Assembly: GCA_964632945.1 (NCBI GenBank)
Contig: CAZWCX010000132.1
Location: 1-18,992 of the forward strand
Source of the DNA: CAZWCX01 sp964632945
GTDB taxonomy: Bacteria > Planctomycetota > MHYJ01 > WSZJ01 > CAZWCX01
Length of the DNA: 18,992 nt
Direction of reading: 5' to 3'
How positions within the stretch are numbered: position 1 is the stretch's first letter; each line of letters starts with the position of its first letter. This document shows, piece after piece, positions 7,909 to 15,811 of this stretch. The notes beneath the pieces are model-generated. The model made no database searches and had not been told where the DNA came from. It was given only the letters and a program-made list of their open reading frames with translations. Made by a program: the position numbers and the translations under genes.

Positions 7909-9729
7909 TCAGATCCGCATGCGCGGATCGATGGCGTCTCGGATCCCCTCGCCCAGCAAGTTGTAGAGCGTGACGGTGAGGAAAATCGCGAAACCGGGCA
8001 GCAGGACGAGCCAATAGTAGCGGGGGTTTTCCCGCGCCGTGGAGAGGATCGAACCCCAGGAGGTGTCGGGCGCCTGCACGCCGAAGCCGAGGAACGACAG
8101 CGCGGATTCCGTCAGGATGGCGCTGGCCACGCTGAACGACACGGCGACGAGGATCGGCCCCAGGCTGTTCGGGAGGACGTGGCGGAAGATGAGCCGGAAG
8201 CTGCCGGCCCCCAGGGCGCGACCGGCCGTGACGAAGTCCTGGTCGACGAGGCGGAAGAACTCGCCGCGGGCGAGCCGGGCAATGCCGGTCCAGCCGAAAA
8301 TCCCGAGGACGATCATCACGTTGAAGATGCTGGGCGGCAGCACGGCCAGCACCGCCAGAACGATGAAAAAACTCGGGAAACAGAGGACGAGTTCGATCAC
8401 CCGCGACAATGCGATGTCGACCCAGCCGCGGAAATAGCCCGCCAGGGAACCGACCACGATGCCGATGCACAGGGCGATGCCGGTCGAGACGAAGCCCACC
8501 GCCAGAGAGATCCGGCTGCCCCACAGCATGCGGGTGAGCAGGTCGCGACCGTTTTCGTCCGTGCCGAAGAGGTTCTCCGCCGACGGAGCTTCGAACTTGC
8601 GGGCCGTATCCTGCTCGTTCTGGCCGAAGTAGATCGGCGTGTGCACGATCGCGTCCGGCCGGATCGCGCCGTCGCGGATGGAGGCCTTCCAGGCGATGGG
8701 ATCGAAATACGATGGCTGCGTCGCGCGCCACGCGGTGAGCAGCAGGACCGGGAGGGCGGCGATCCAGATCGCGCGCTCCACTTTCCGGGCGCGCGGCAAC
8801 CCGCGCGCGATCGGGGTGAAGCGGAACAGCAGGGGGATGACGACGAGGAACATCAGGGTGGCGGACTGGAGAAACGTGTCGACGGTGGTCAGCGACTCCA
8901 GCACGGGCCATGCGGCGCGCGAGGTGAGCGTGGCCTTTTCCGGGTCGAACTCCGCCACGGCGCGGTCGCGCAGGGTCTTCAGGTTTTCGAGGGTCGCCTT
9001 GCGCTGCTCCGCCGGCTGGTCCAGGTAGCCTCCCCGGACGAGCGCGACGTATTGGCTCAGAAACTCACGGGCCTTCGCCTCCGACTCGGCCGACCGCTGC
9101 CGGGCCATGCCGAGGAGCTTCACTTCGAGGGCGACCAGGGTCTCGTCGAGCCGGCGGGCGTACACTCCCGGCAACTCCCCCACCACGCGCTCGATGGTCG
9201 CGTCCAGGGCCTGCTGGTCCGCCGGCTGGAGCCGCTCGCGAACCGTGCCGATCTCCACCGCGTCGGTCTTCCACTTGAAGTCCTGCGGATTCTCGAGGAG
9301 GAACTTTTCCTTCGCGGCCTCGATCCCCTTGCCGAAGCGGTGCCAGTCTTCGACGCGGATCTGGCGCGTGAACTCCTTCATCGTCACCTTGCGATCGCGC
9401 CAGCGCTTCCGGGCCGAATCCAGTTCCTCCGGCATGCGAACGAACTCCCCGTGCGCGGCCGCACGGTACTCCCGGAATTTCTGCGCGTAGATGCCCGGCA
9501 TCGTGCCGCGGAAGTAGAGCGGACGATCGTTGGCCAGCCAGGGGGTGAAGACCGACGTCACGTAGATGAGGACGATCACGCCGAGAGACCATACCGCGAG
9601 CCGGTTCTTGCGGAACTGCCCGAGGACGATGTCCCAGTAGCTTCGTCCGTAGGACGCGGCGGCCGCGGCGGCGGCCGGGTTCGGAGGCGCGGCGACCTCC
9701 GCGGGGGCGGCGTCCTTCGGTTCGCTCAT
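7909..9729 (-). CDS. OppC/DppC-type permease with a large extra domain (transporter 2)
   Basis: This 606-residue protein is about twice the usual OppC length. It has an Ala/Pro-rich N-terminus (1-27) and a first membrane helix at 43-64. Next is a long charged, mostly helical segment (about 66-285), probably outside the membrane, then two extra membrane helices (about 286-304 and 320-336). A second linker leads to the normal permease core at 384-606. The core opens with ENLFGTDENGRDLLTR. The EAA loop is at 490-521 (ARALGAG-type with HVLPN) and the C-terminus is the familiar GEGIRDAIDPRMRI. Adding two helices keeps an even count and so the family's topology. The start at 9729 is 4 bases after the OppB stop, with a weak AGGG site. 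The insert has no recognised family and could contact the partner binding protein. Confidence 0.9.
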   Translation of the reverse strand: MSEPKDAAPAEVAAPPNPAAAAAAASYGRSYWDIVLGQFRKNRLAVWSLGVIVLIYVTSVFTPWLANDRPLYFRGTMPGIYAQKFREYRAAAHGEFVRMPEELDSARKRWRDRKVTMKEFTRQIRVEDWHRFGKGIEAAKEKFLLENPQDFKWKTDAVEIGTVRERLQPADQQALDATIERVVGELPGVYARRLDETLVALEVKLLGMARQRSAESEAKAREFLSQYVALVRGGYLDQPAEQRKATLENLKTLRDRAVAEFDPEKATLTSRAAWPVLESLTTVDTFLQSATLMFLVVIPLLFRFTPIARGLPRARKVERAIWIAALPVLLLTAWRATQPSYFDPIAWKASIRDGAIRPDAIVHTPIYFGQNEQDTARKFEAPSAENLFGTDENGRDLLTRMLWGSRISLAVGFVSTGIALCIGIVVGSLAGYFRGWVDIALSRVIELVLCFPSFFIVLAVLAVLPPSIFNVMIVLGIFGWTGIARLARGEFFRLVDQDFVTAGRALGAGSFRLIFRHVLPNSLGPILVAVSFSVASAILTESALSFLGFGVQAPDTSWGSILSTARENPRYYWLVLLPGFAIFLTVTLYNLLGEGIRDAIDPRMRI

Positions 9730-9733
9730 GGCC

Positions 9734-10735
9734 CTACTTCAAGGTAATGGTCGGATTGACGATCGCGTACAGCAGATCGGAGATCAGCACGCCGATCAGG
9801 GTCAGCATGGCGGACAGCACGACCTCGGCCATGACCAGCGGGTAGTTCCGGGTGAGGATCGCCTCGAAGAACAGCCGGCCCATTCCCGGGATCCCGAAAA
9901 TGTACTCGATGATCACCGACCCGGCGAGCATGGCCGGAAACAGGAGACCGAAGAGCGTGATCACCGGGATGAGCGAGTTGCGCAAGACGTGCTTGAGGAT
10001 CACGCGACGCTCCGGCAACCCCTTCGCGCGCGCGGTGCGGACGTAGTCCAGGCGGATGTTCTCCAGCATCCCCACGCGCATCTGCCGGGACAGCATGGCG
10101 AACCCGCCGTACGTGAGACACATCACCGGCAGGAACAGGTGCCGAGCCCAGGTGGTCACGTACCCCCAGAGGCCCGCCTCCTCGACGGTGACCTTGGTGT
10201 ATCCCTGCGTCGGGAACCACTGCAGGTACTCGCCGCTGCACAGGTAAACGAGGCACATCGTCGCCACCCAGAAGGACGGCAGGGAGTAGAGGATGAAGAG
10301 CAGGACCGTGACGATCCGGTCGCCGATCGAGTACTGCGCCACCGCCGAGTAGATCCCGACCGGGATGGCGATCAGGTAGATGAGAAAGAAGGCGATCACG
10401 TTCATCACGATGGTGATGGGAAGGCGCTCCAGGATCTCCTCCATCACCGGACGCCGCGGAGGGATGAACGAGCGGCCGAAGTCGAAGCGGATGACGTCGC
10501 CGAGCCAGTACGCGAACTGCATGTGCGTCGGCTCGTCGAGATGGCGCTCCTTGCGCCACTGCTCGATCGCCTCCCGGTTGAGCTGGCCCTGTTTGATCTC
10601 GCCCGAGATCCCGGTTCCCACGATCATGGCCGCGGGGTCGCCGGGCGCGAGCCGCATCACGAAGAACGTGACGAGGACCACGCCGAAAAGCGTGACCGGG
10701 ATCATCAACAGGCGCTTGAGGATGTAGGTCTGCAT
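9734..10735 (-). CDS. OppB/DppB-type peptide ABC transporter permease (transporter 2)
   Basis: First permease of the second importer, 333 residues, normal for the family. It starts with the typical YILKRLLMIPVTLFG helix and the RLAPGDPA motif (28-35). A periplasmic loop (36-105) follows, then the membrane core, with SLPSFWVA at 151-158. The EAA loop is at about 230-256 (YVRTARAKGL... VLRNSLIP), and the tail DLLYAIVNPTITLK matches the family's DxLYAxVDPRI ending, with Asn for Asp. It lies 10 bases after the binding protein gene and 4 bases before the enlarged OppC-type gene, so the three form one operon. No ATPase gene accompanies them here. Only a weak GGGA ribosome site is visible. Its channel partner is the 606-residue permease. 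Confidence 0.94.
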   Translation of the reverse strand: MQTYILKRLLMIPVTLFGVVLVTFFVMRLAPGDPAAMIVGTGISGEIKQGQLNREAIEQWRKERHLDEPTHMQFAYWLGDVIRFDFGRSFIPPRRPVMEEILERLPITIVMNVIAFFLIYLIAIPVGIYSAVAQYSIGDRIVTVLLFILYSLPSFWVATMCLVYLCSGEYLQWFPTQGYTKVTVEEAGLWGYVTTWARHLFLPVMCLTYGGFAMLSRQMRVGMLENIRLDYVRTARAKGLPERRVILKHVLRNSLIPVITLFGLLFPAMLAGSVIIEYIFGIPGMGRLFFEAILTRNYPLVMAEVVLSAMLTLIGVLISDLLYAIVNPTITLK

Positions 10736-10745
10736 GGTCCCGGCG

Positions 10746-12635
10746 CTACTTGCGGGCCGCCTCCTCCTCGGGGATGTACCACTCGGTCGGATCGTATCCG
10801 GGGCGCAACAGGTAGAACTTCACGTTCCGGAAGCGCTTGCTGATCGCTCCGAGTTCGGCGGGTTGGTAGAGGAACATGTACGGCTGCTCCTCGTAGAGGA
10901 TCTTGTGGAGCTGCTTGTACATGGCGCGCCGCTTCTCCGGATCGAGTTCCCCGCGCGCGGTCTCGATCAGCCGGTCGGCCGCCTCGTTCACGAAACCGAC
11001 ATGGTTCGAGCCGTTGATGCCCGCCTGGGAGGAGTGCCAGATCTGGTACGGATCCCCCTCGGAGGGCGGATTCCCCAGCACCCACGAAAGGGTGCAGGCG
11101 TCGAATTCGAGTTTTTCGATCTTCTCCAGGAAGGCGCCCCACTCCAGCATGCGCACCTGCATGTCGATGCCGAGCTTTTTCAGGTTCGCCTGGTAAATGT
11201 CGGCGCGACGCTTGGCCGGATGCGTGGCGTCGACCTGCGGCATCAGCAGTTCGAATCGGAACGGCTGCCCGTCCTTGTCGCGCAATCCGTCGCCGTCGCG
11301 GTCATACCAGCCCGCCTCGAGCAGGAGTTCGTCCGCCTTCTGCGGGTCGTACGGGCGCGGCTTCAGCGAGTGATCGTACGCCTTGCCGAAGATGAACTGG
11401 TTGCCGGTCGTGATCACGCCCGACTCGTAAAGGACCTCCTTGAGGAACTTCACCTTGTCGAAACAGGCCAGATCCATCGCCAGGCGCACGTCCCGGTTGT
11501 CGAACGGCGGCTTGCGCATGTTCCAGCCCACGTAGCCGTAGTTCCCCAGGATGTACTCGACCTTGGCGTAGTTCTTGGAGAATTCCGCCGACTTGCTGGC
11601 ATCCCCGTAGAACTGCTCCGGCGTCAGGAGCGGCATGAAGTCGATCTCGCCGTTCTTGAGCGCCTGCAGCGCCGCGACCATGTCCGGCATGAAGCGGACG
11701 TGAATCTTCTCCAGGTATCCGGCCCGCTTCTTGTCCCAGTGGTTCGCCACCCGACTCAGCGTGATGGAGTGATCGCGCTTCCAGGACTCCACCCGGTACG
11801 GTCCGGAGAACACCGGCTTGACGTGGAACGGATGGTCGACGTACTTCTTGCAGTAGCCGTCCGGATCCTTGGACATCTGATCCTCGGGATCCAGGATGTG
11901 CTTGGGCCGAATGGCGAAGGTAGAGGAGGTATCGAACGCCATCCAGTACTGCTCGTCGTACACGAGTCGGACGGTATGGTCGTCGATGACGGTGCACTCG
12001 GTCAGGTGCTGGTAGTAGTTCTGGATGTTGGGCGCGCCGAGGTGGGGATTGCGCAGCAGCTGCCACGAGAAGTAGATGTCCTTGGCCGTGACGGGGTGAC
12101 CGTCCTGCCAGCGCGCCTCCTTGCGAAGCTTGAAGGTGAACGCCACCTGGCGATTGATCTTGCCGATCTGGTCGCGGGCGATGGCGGTCTCCCCCTCCGC
12201 GGACTTGACCGTACACCCCTCGGGCGTCTCGGTCACCATCCCCCGCACCTGGGTGCCGTCCTTGCGGGTGACCACATCCTCCTTGATCCAGCTCTCTGCG
12301 AGGTCCGGAATGTACTCCCAAGTCTCCCGATCCAGCGTGGTGAGCGAGTTGGCGAGCCACTGGAACATGTACCCGCAGACGGCGCTGTTGTCGATCCAGT
12401 CGCAAAGGATGCGCATCTGGCTGCGGAAGTGGATCGTGACCTCGCCCCCCACGCGCGGGGTTTCCTTGCCCGTCGCGCGGTCGTTGTAGATGTCGGCCTT
12501 CACCGGGCCGGGCCCCTTGGCCCCTTTCAGGTGCGGCGCGGGATCGACTCCGTCCTGGGCGAGGAGCGCGGTGCTCAGGCCGAACGCCGCCAGAAAACCG
12601 AAGGTGACGAATAGAAGGGATTTGCGGTGCGTCAT
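10746..12635 (-). CDS. peptide-type ABC transporter substrate-binding protein, family 5, with an inserted mini-domain (transporter 2)
   Basis: A 629-residue secreted receptor. The signal peptide is MTHRKSLLFV plus a hydrophobic stretch, with likely cleavage after LLA or LAQ (about 25-27); there is no lipobox cysteine. Family 5 marks include the TLDRETWEYIPDLAESW segment (100-116), KEARWQDGHPVTAKDI (172-187), FSGPYRVESW (276-285) and the YDPQKADELLLEAGW region (429-443). The latter is followed by a calcium-loop-like DRDGDGLRDKDG (445-456), which is common in this family. Residues 119-164 are an extra beta-rich insert (see findings). The frame runs 78 codons further upstream, but the ATG at 12635 has a strong AGGAGGT site nine bases before it and lies about 70 bases after a strong promoter. 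It heads the transporter 2 operon. The ligand is unknown. Confidence 0.93.
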   Translation of the reverse strand: MTHRKSLLFVTFGFLAAFGLSTALLAQDGVDPAPHLKGAKGPGPVKADIYNDRATGKETPRVGGEVTIHFRSQMRILCDWIDNSAVCGYMFQWLANSLTTLDRETWEYIPDLAESWIKEDVVTRKDGTQVRGMVTETPEGCTVKSAEGETAIARDQIGKINRQVAFTFKLRKEARWQDGHPVTAKDIYFSWQLLRNPHLGAPNIQNYYQHLTECTVIDDHTVRLVYDEQYWMAFDTSSTFAIRPKHILDPEDQMSKDPDGYCKKYVDHPFHVKPVFSGPYRVESWKRDHSITLSRVANHWDKKRAGYLEKIHVRFMPDMVAALQALKNGEIDFMPLLTPEQFYGDASKSAEFSKNYAKVEYILGNYGYVGWNMRKPPFDNRDVRLAMDLACFDKVKFLKEVLYESGVITTGNQFIFGKAYDHSLKPRPYDPQKADELLLEAGWYDRDGDGLRDKDGQPFRFELLMPQVDATHPAKRRADIYQANLKKLGIDMQVRMLEWGAFLEKIEKLEFDACTLSWVLGNPPSEGDPYQIWHSSQAGINGSNHVGFVNEAADRLIETARGELDPEKRRAMYKQLHKILYEEQPYMFLYQPAELGAISKRFRNVKFYLLRPGYDPTEWYIPEEEAARK

Positions 12636-12710
12636 GAGACGGGACCTCCTGAGGTTCCCCCCCGGGTCGGCAGGTAGTGGAACGGCGCCGGAATGCGGGA
12701 AAGTCCCGGG

Positions 12711-12740
12711 ATTATAGGGGCGTGAGAAAAGGAGCGTCAA
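12711..12740 (-). promoter_or_regulatory. strong sigma70-type promoter for the transporter 2 operon
   Basis: On the minus strand, TTGACG (12735-12740) and a perfect TATAAT (12711-12716) are separated by 18 bases. Transcription would begin near 12704, giving a leader of about 70 bases. The leader ends in the AGGAGGT ribosome site of binding protein 2. This is the best -10 box in the window and fixes the start of that gene. Confidence 0.8.
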
Positions 12741-12761
12741 GGGTTTCAGGGCGGGAGCGAT

Positions 12762-12860
12762 CGCGCGCGAGGCGCGCGCAGCGACGCCCGCGGGGACCCG
12801 GACCGGGCCGGACGTTCGATGACGGGACCGCCCCGCTCCCACGAACCGGCCGGTGGCCGG
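12762..12860 (-). other. intergenic stem-loops between the hydrolase gene and the transporter 2 promoter
   Basis: Two perfect short inverted repeats lie in the 279-base gap. One has arms CGCGCGC and GCGCGCG around a 3-base loop (12762-12778). The other has arms CCGGCC and GGCCGG around a 3-base loop (12846-12860). Neither is followed by a U run on the minus strand. They may help end hydrolase transcripts, but in such GC-rich DNA short repeats of this kind also arise by chance. The rest of 12741-12914 shows nothing recognisable. Confidence 0.3.
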
Positions 12861-12914
12861 GGTCCCCACGGAGCCGACGAAGCCGGGGCCGCCCGCCGAG
12901 CGGGTGGACGGTCG

Positions 12915-14156
12915 TCACTGCTGCGGGACGCGCACCGGCAGCACGACGCTGTACAGCAATCCCGGGTCCTTGTGCGTCTGGAAGCCCTCGATCATGGTGC
13001 GCGCGGAAGGCTTCAGGATTCCGCGGTGGATCTCCTCGCCGTTCACGGTGACGACGATTTCCTTGGTGAGATCGACGAGCTTGTCATTGAGCAGGAGCTC
13101 GAGTTCCTTGATCTTCTGGGTGGTGAGCTCGATGCGGTTGCCGTCGAGGATGTTCCCCTCGACGAAGAGCACGCCCGCGCCGCCGCTCTTGAGCTGGATC
13201 CAGAACGCGCGGCCCGAGGAGTTGACCTTGGCGCTGGTGGCCTGAACGACCCGCCTGGGCCAGCGGTTGCGCCGGAGATCCTTGGCCCAGGTCGCGATCC
13301 GCTTTTGCTCGTCGACCGGGAGGTCGTGCCCGACCCCGGGGAGTTCACGATAGACGTGGTTGGCCTTGATCGCGTCCAGTTCCCGGCGGGTCTCGTGGGC
13401 CGCCTCGAGCGGAACGGCATTGTCCTGGTCGCCGTGGACGACGTACATGGGGACATGGATCATGTTGCCCATCAGCGGAGGCTCCCCGCCGATGTGAAAG
13501 TGATACAGGGAGTAGGCCGCGCCGGAGATGCCGCCGGCGCACCGATCGGGCTGGAACCCGGCGACCCAGAACGCCATCACGCCGCCCTGGGAAAAGCCCC
13601 CGACCACCACGCGATCCTGGTCGATGTTGACCTCGCCGAACAGATCCATCATGACGAGGCGGAAGACCGAACAACCGGTTTCCGGCATCGGGTAACCCTT
13701 GCGATCCGGATTGTCCTCGGGCAGGGACGGCGAGACCACGACCCAGTCCTGGAGGAAGTTCCAGCGCTCGATGCCCGGCTGGGCGTGAATCCCGGGTCCC
13801 CACATGAAGTACATCACGGGGTACGATTTCGCCGGGTCGTAGCCGGTCGGGAGCCGGACGAGATACGGCACGGGCTTGCGCGCGAAGGTGACCTGGCGCT
13901 TGAGCAGCCCGCTCTGCTTGGGGGCGGGATGGGCGGCGCGCAGGAGCCGCTCCATCTCATCGACCGAAAGTCCGTCGAGGCGCGCGAGCGCCGCGGTGGC
14001 TTTGGCCTTGGTCTCCAGGGCGTCCGCCTTGAGCCAGTCCTGGACGATCTTGAGTTGCGCCTTGTCGACCGGCTTCGGCGACCTGGCCGGATCCGCGCCG
14101 GCGGACACGGGGAGCCAGAGAACGAGGACGATCCAGACGAGCGGGGAAAAGCGCAT
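12915..14156 (-). CDS. secreted alpha/beta hydrolase (esterase / dienelactone-hydrolase-like)
   Basis: A 413-residue exported hydrolase. The signal peptide is residues 1 to about 21 (hydrophobic LVWIVLVLWLPVSA). A helical segment follows (about 30-75), then the catalytic fold (about 88-295). The likely nucleophile is Ser189 in GFSQGG (187-192), the acid is Asp245 in HGDQDNAVP (241-249), and the histidine is His277 in GVGHDLP. The fold resembles PHB-depolymerase/feruloyl-esterase and phospholipase/carboxylesterase groups, which cut ester bonds in polymers or lipids. A C-terminal extension (about 305-413) contains VTVNGEEIHRG and a strand-rich end. I recall similar tails on planctomycete hydrolases, but cannot check this here. 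A weak GGGA site precedes the ATG at 14156. It lies 147 bases downstream of the FHA gene, with no clear promoter of its own. The substrate is not identifiable. Confidence 0.85.
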   Translation of the reverse strand: MRFSPLVWIVLVLWLPVSAGADPARSPKPVDKAQLKIVQDWLKADALETKAKATAALARLDGLSVDEMERLLRAAHPAPKQSGLLKRQVTFARKPVPYLVRLPTGYDPAKSYPVMYFMWGPGIHAQPGIERWNFLQDWVVVSPSLPEDNPDRKGYPMPETGCSVFRLVMMDLFGEVNIDQDRVVVGGFSQGGVMAFWVAGFQPDRCAGGISGAAYSLYHFHIGGEPPLMGNMIHVPMYVVHGDQDNAVPLEAAHETRRELDAIKANHVYRELPGVGHDLPVDEQKRIATWAKDLRRNRWPRRVVQATSAKVNSSGRAFWIQLKSGGAGVLFVEGNILDGNRIELTTQKIKELELLLNDKLVDLTKEIVVTVNGEEIHRGILKPSARTMIEGFQTHKDPGLLYSVVLPVRVPQQ

Positions 14157-14195
14157 CGTGGGATCCCGTCACGCAATCGGACGTCCCCATCCGGC

Positions 14196-14212
14196 TCCCG
14201 GCGCGGCCGGGA
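14196..14212 (-). other. 7-bp stem-loop between the FHA and hydrolase genes
   Basis: The arms TCCCGGC and GCCGGGA form a perfect stem with a 3-base loop, 40 bases upstream of the hydrolase start. There is no U tract. It might limit read-through from the FHA gene or shape the hydrolase leader. No promoter is evident elsewhere in the 147-base gap. Confidence 0.25.
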
Positions 14213-14303
14213 TACCCGCCGGATCGGGGCGGATGAGCCACGCACGACGATCCCGGGGGGCCCGTCTCGATCCGATCACGGGCACCCGGACCGCGTGGAC
14301 TGC

Positions 14304-15614
14304 CTACCCTTTGAGCGACGCGCCGCACTCCATGCACAGGTCCCGCTCTTCGGCCGGGACCTCGGCGGCCTTGTAGAGCGCGTCGCACCCCGGGCAATGG
14401 ATCATTTCGGTGCGCAGGGTGCGCAGCACTTCGCACACCTGCTCCTGGGAGAGAAACCCCTTCTCCACCATGATGGCGCCCAGGAGGCGGTACTCGTCGT
14501 CGCGCTGCTTCTTCCCCTGGATCATCATGCACTCATTGAGCTGATTGGGCGAGATCAGCCCCAACTGCACGCACAGGCGGCCGAACAGGAAGTCCTGCGC
14601 CCGGGCCGGATCCCCCTCGTTGTCCTCGCCGCGGATTTCCGACAACTGGGACAGTTGCTCGAAATCGAGGTGCCCCTTTTCGACCAGGATCATGCCGAGC
14701 GAGACGCGGTTGGCGCTCTCGCGCTGCACGCGCGAACACTCGCGGATCTGCGCTTCGGTGACGTACTCGGAGTCGATCGCGGCCTGGGCGAAACTCTTGT
14801 CGAGCGCGTCGAGCGCCTCCAGGACCTCGCTGTCGCTCGACGGGATGAGGGCCTCGCGCTTGGCGGGCGGTCCGGCGGGCGGAACCGCCTTCCCCTTGCC
14901 GCCGCGAATCGGAACCGGACCGGACTTCTCCGTCCGCCTCGCGGTGATCCGGGGCGGCGGCGGCGCCTCGGCACGCGCGGGCTTCGCGGGGGCGGGCGCG
15001 GCGGGCTTCGCGGACTTGGGAGCCGGTTCGGATCGCGCGGGCTTGGGCGTGACCGGCGGACCGGCCGTCGGAACGCGGCGCTCTCCCTGCTCCCGCAAGG
15101 CGGCGTTCTTGACCACGTTGGTGATGCCCGACTCGAGGGGCGTTACCTCGACGGGATCCCCGGCGACTTCGTCTTCCTCGTCTTCTTCGTCATCCGCTTC
15201 CCCGCGGTCGTCCTGCCCGGCCGAAACCGGCCGCGGTGTCTTGGCGGGGCGCGACGATCCGGCGGCCCCCGGAGCGACAGGCACGGCCGGGACTTCGGCC
15301 GAATCTCCGGACGACACGACCTGAAACTCGACGGTCGTCGAACCGACGGTCACCCGGTCCCCCGGCTGCAGATCGTGTTCGCCCTCGATGACCTTTCCGT
15401 TCACGATCGTTCCGTTGCGGCTCTGCAAATCGGAACAGAGGTATTTTTCACCTTTGCGAACGAACATCGCATGCGTTCGCGAGGCTTGAATGTCGGTCAG
15501 CTTGATTTCCGTGCCCTTGCCGCGCCCGATGATGTAGGAGCGGTTGGGTTGGTCCAGCAGGACCACCTTCCCCTTGTCCGGGCCATCGACGACCAAAACC
15601 CTTCCAACGGCCAT
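14304..15614 (-). CDS. FHA-domain protein with C-terminal helical repeats and zinc ribbon
   Basis: A cytoplasmic protein of 436 residues with no signal or membrane helix. The FHA domain, which binds phosphothreonine, spans about 5-100. Its key residues are present: GRG (30-32), Ser45-Arg46 with His48, and SRNGT (65-69) with Asn67. A low-complexity linker follows, with an acidic run (about 135-149) and a Pro/Ala/Lys-rich stretch (180-255). Residues 270-400 hold about four helical repeats of the form LGxxxVxxGxLxxxQL (for example 306-321, 343-360 and 377-394), similar to the N-terminal domain of type II secretion/pilus ATPases (GspE/MshE). A zinc ribbon (CPGC 407-410, CMEC 427-430) closes the protein. 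The start at 15614 lies about 50 bases after a strong promoter, with GGAAG as a possible ribosome site. It may read signals written by the kinase gene in the same block; this is inference. Confidence 0.88.
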   Translation of the reverse strand: MAVGRVLVVDGPDKGKVVLLDQPNRSYIIGRGKGTEIKLTDIQASRTHAMFVRKGEKYLCSDLQSRNGTIVNGKVIEGEHDLQPGDRVTVGSTTVEFQVVSSGDSAEVPAVPVAPGAAGSSRPAKTPRPVSAGQDDRGEADDEEDEEDEVAGDPVEVTPLESGITNVVKNAALREQGERRVPTAGPPVTPKPARSEPAPKSAKPAAPAPAKPARAEAPPPPRITARRTEKSGPVPIRGGKGKAVPPAGPPAKREALIPSSDSEVLEALDALDKSFAQAAIDSEYVTEAQIRECSRVQRESANRVSLGMILVEKGHLDFEQLSQLSEIRGEDNEGDPARAQDFLFGRLCVQLGLISPNQLNECMMIQGKKQRDDEYRLLGAIMVEKGFLSQEQVCEVLRTLRTEMIHCPGCDALYKAAEVPAEERDLCMECGASLKG

Positions 15615-15670
15615 GCTTAAGGCTTCCGTGAGAAATGGTATTCGTAAAGCGCACCCCGAGTTGCGGCTGA

Positions 15671-15700
15671 ACTATACTCCAGGCATTTGCGGCTTGTCAA
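15671..15700 (-). promoter_or_regulatory. strong sigma70-type promoter for the FHA gene
   Basis: On the minus strand, a perfect TTGACA (15695-15700) and TATAGT (15671-15676) are separated by 18 bases. Transcription should start near 15664, giving a leader of about 50 bases. The -35 box lies on the same bases as the candidate -35 box of the divergent hemL promoter. Confidence 0.75.
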
Positions 15701-15722
15701 GGGTACGGGAAGTTGCTTCAAT
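15694..15722 (+). promoter_or_regulatory. candidate promoter for hemL-hutU, back to back with the FHA promoter
   Basis: TTGTCA (15694-15699), a 17-base spacer and TTCAAT (15717-15722) match consensus at 5 and 4 of 6 bases. The start would be near 15729, giving a leader of about 165 bases before hemL. Its -35 box shares five bases with the minus-strand -35 of the FHA gene. Confidence 0.4.
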
Positions 15723-15811
15723 GCGCGCCGCTCGCGCAGGAAACCGCCCATTGCCGGCGCCGGGGAAGGACCCGTTCCGATCCCGCGCCGGACGGGACGC
15801 TGCGCGGCCGG

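Noticed and set aside
4761..7973. Plus-strand open frame of 1070 codons opposite the kinase gene
   Set aside because: It is a mirror frame of a kinase with all catalytic motifs; the product is low-complexity Arg/Gly/Pro/Val-rich sequence.
9651..9690. GC-rich run coding an alanine tract in the N-terminus of the enlarged OppC-type permease
   Set aside because: It is simple low-complexity coding sequence in a flexible cytoplasmic tail, with no sign of being a separate element.
12636..12869. Upstream extension of the binding protein 2 frame to 12869
   Set aside because: It contains the TTGACG-18-TATAAT promoter, and the AGGAGGT ribosome site supports the ATG at 12635.
12819..15620. Plus-strand open frame of 933 codons across the hydrolase and FHA genes
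   Set aside because: It spans two real antisense genes and their gap, with no recognisable domain; a by-product of high GC.
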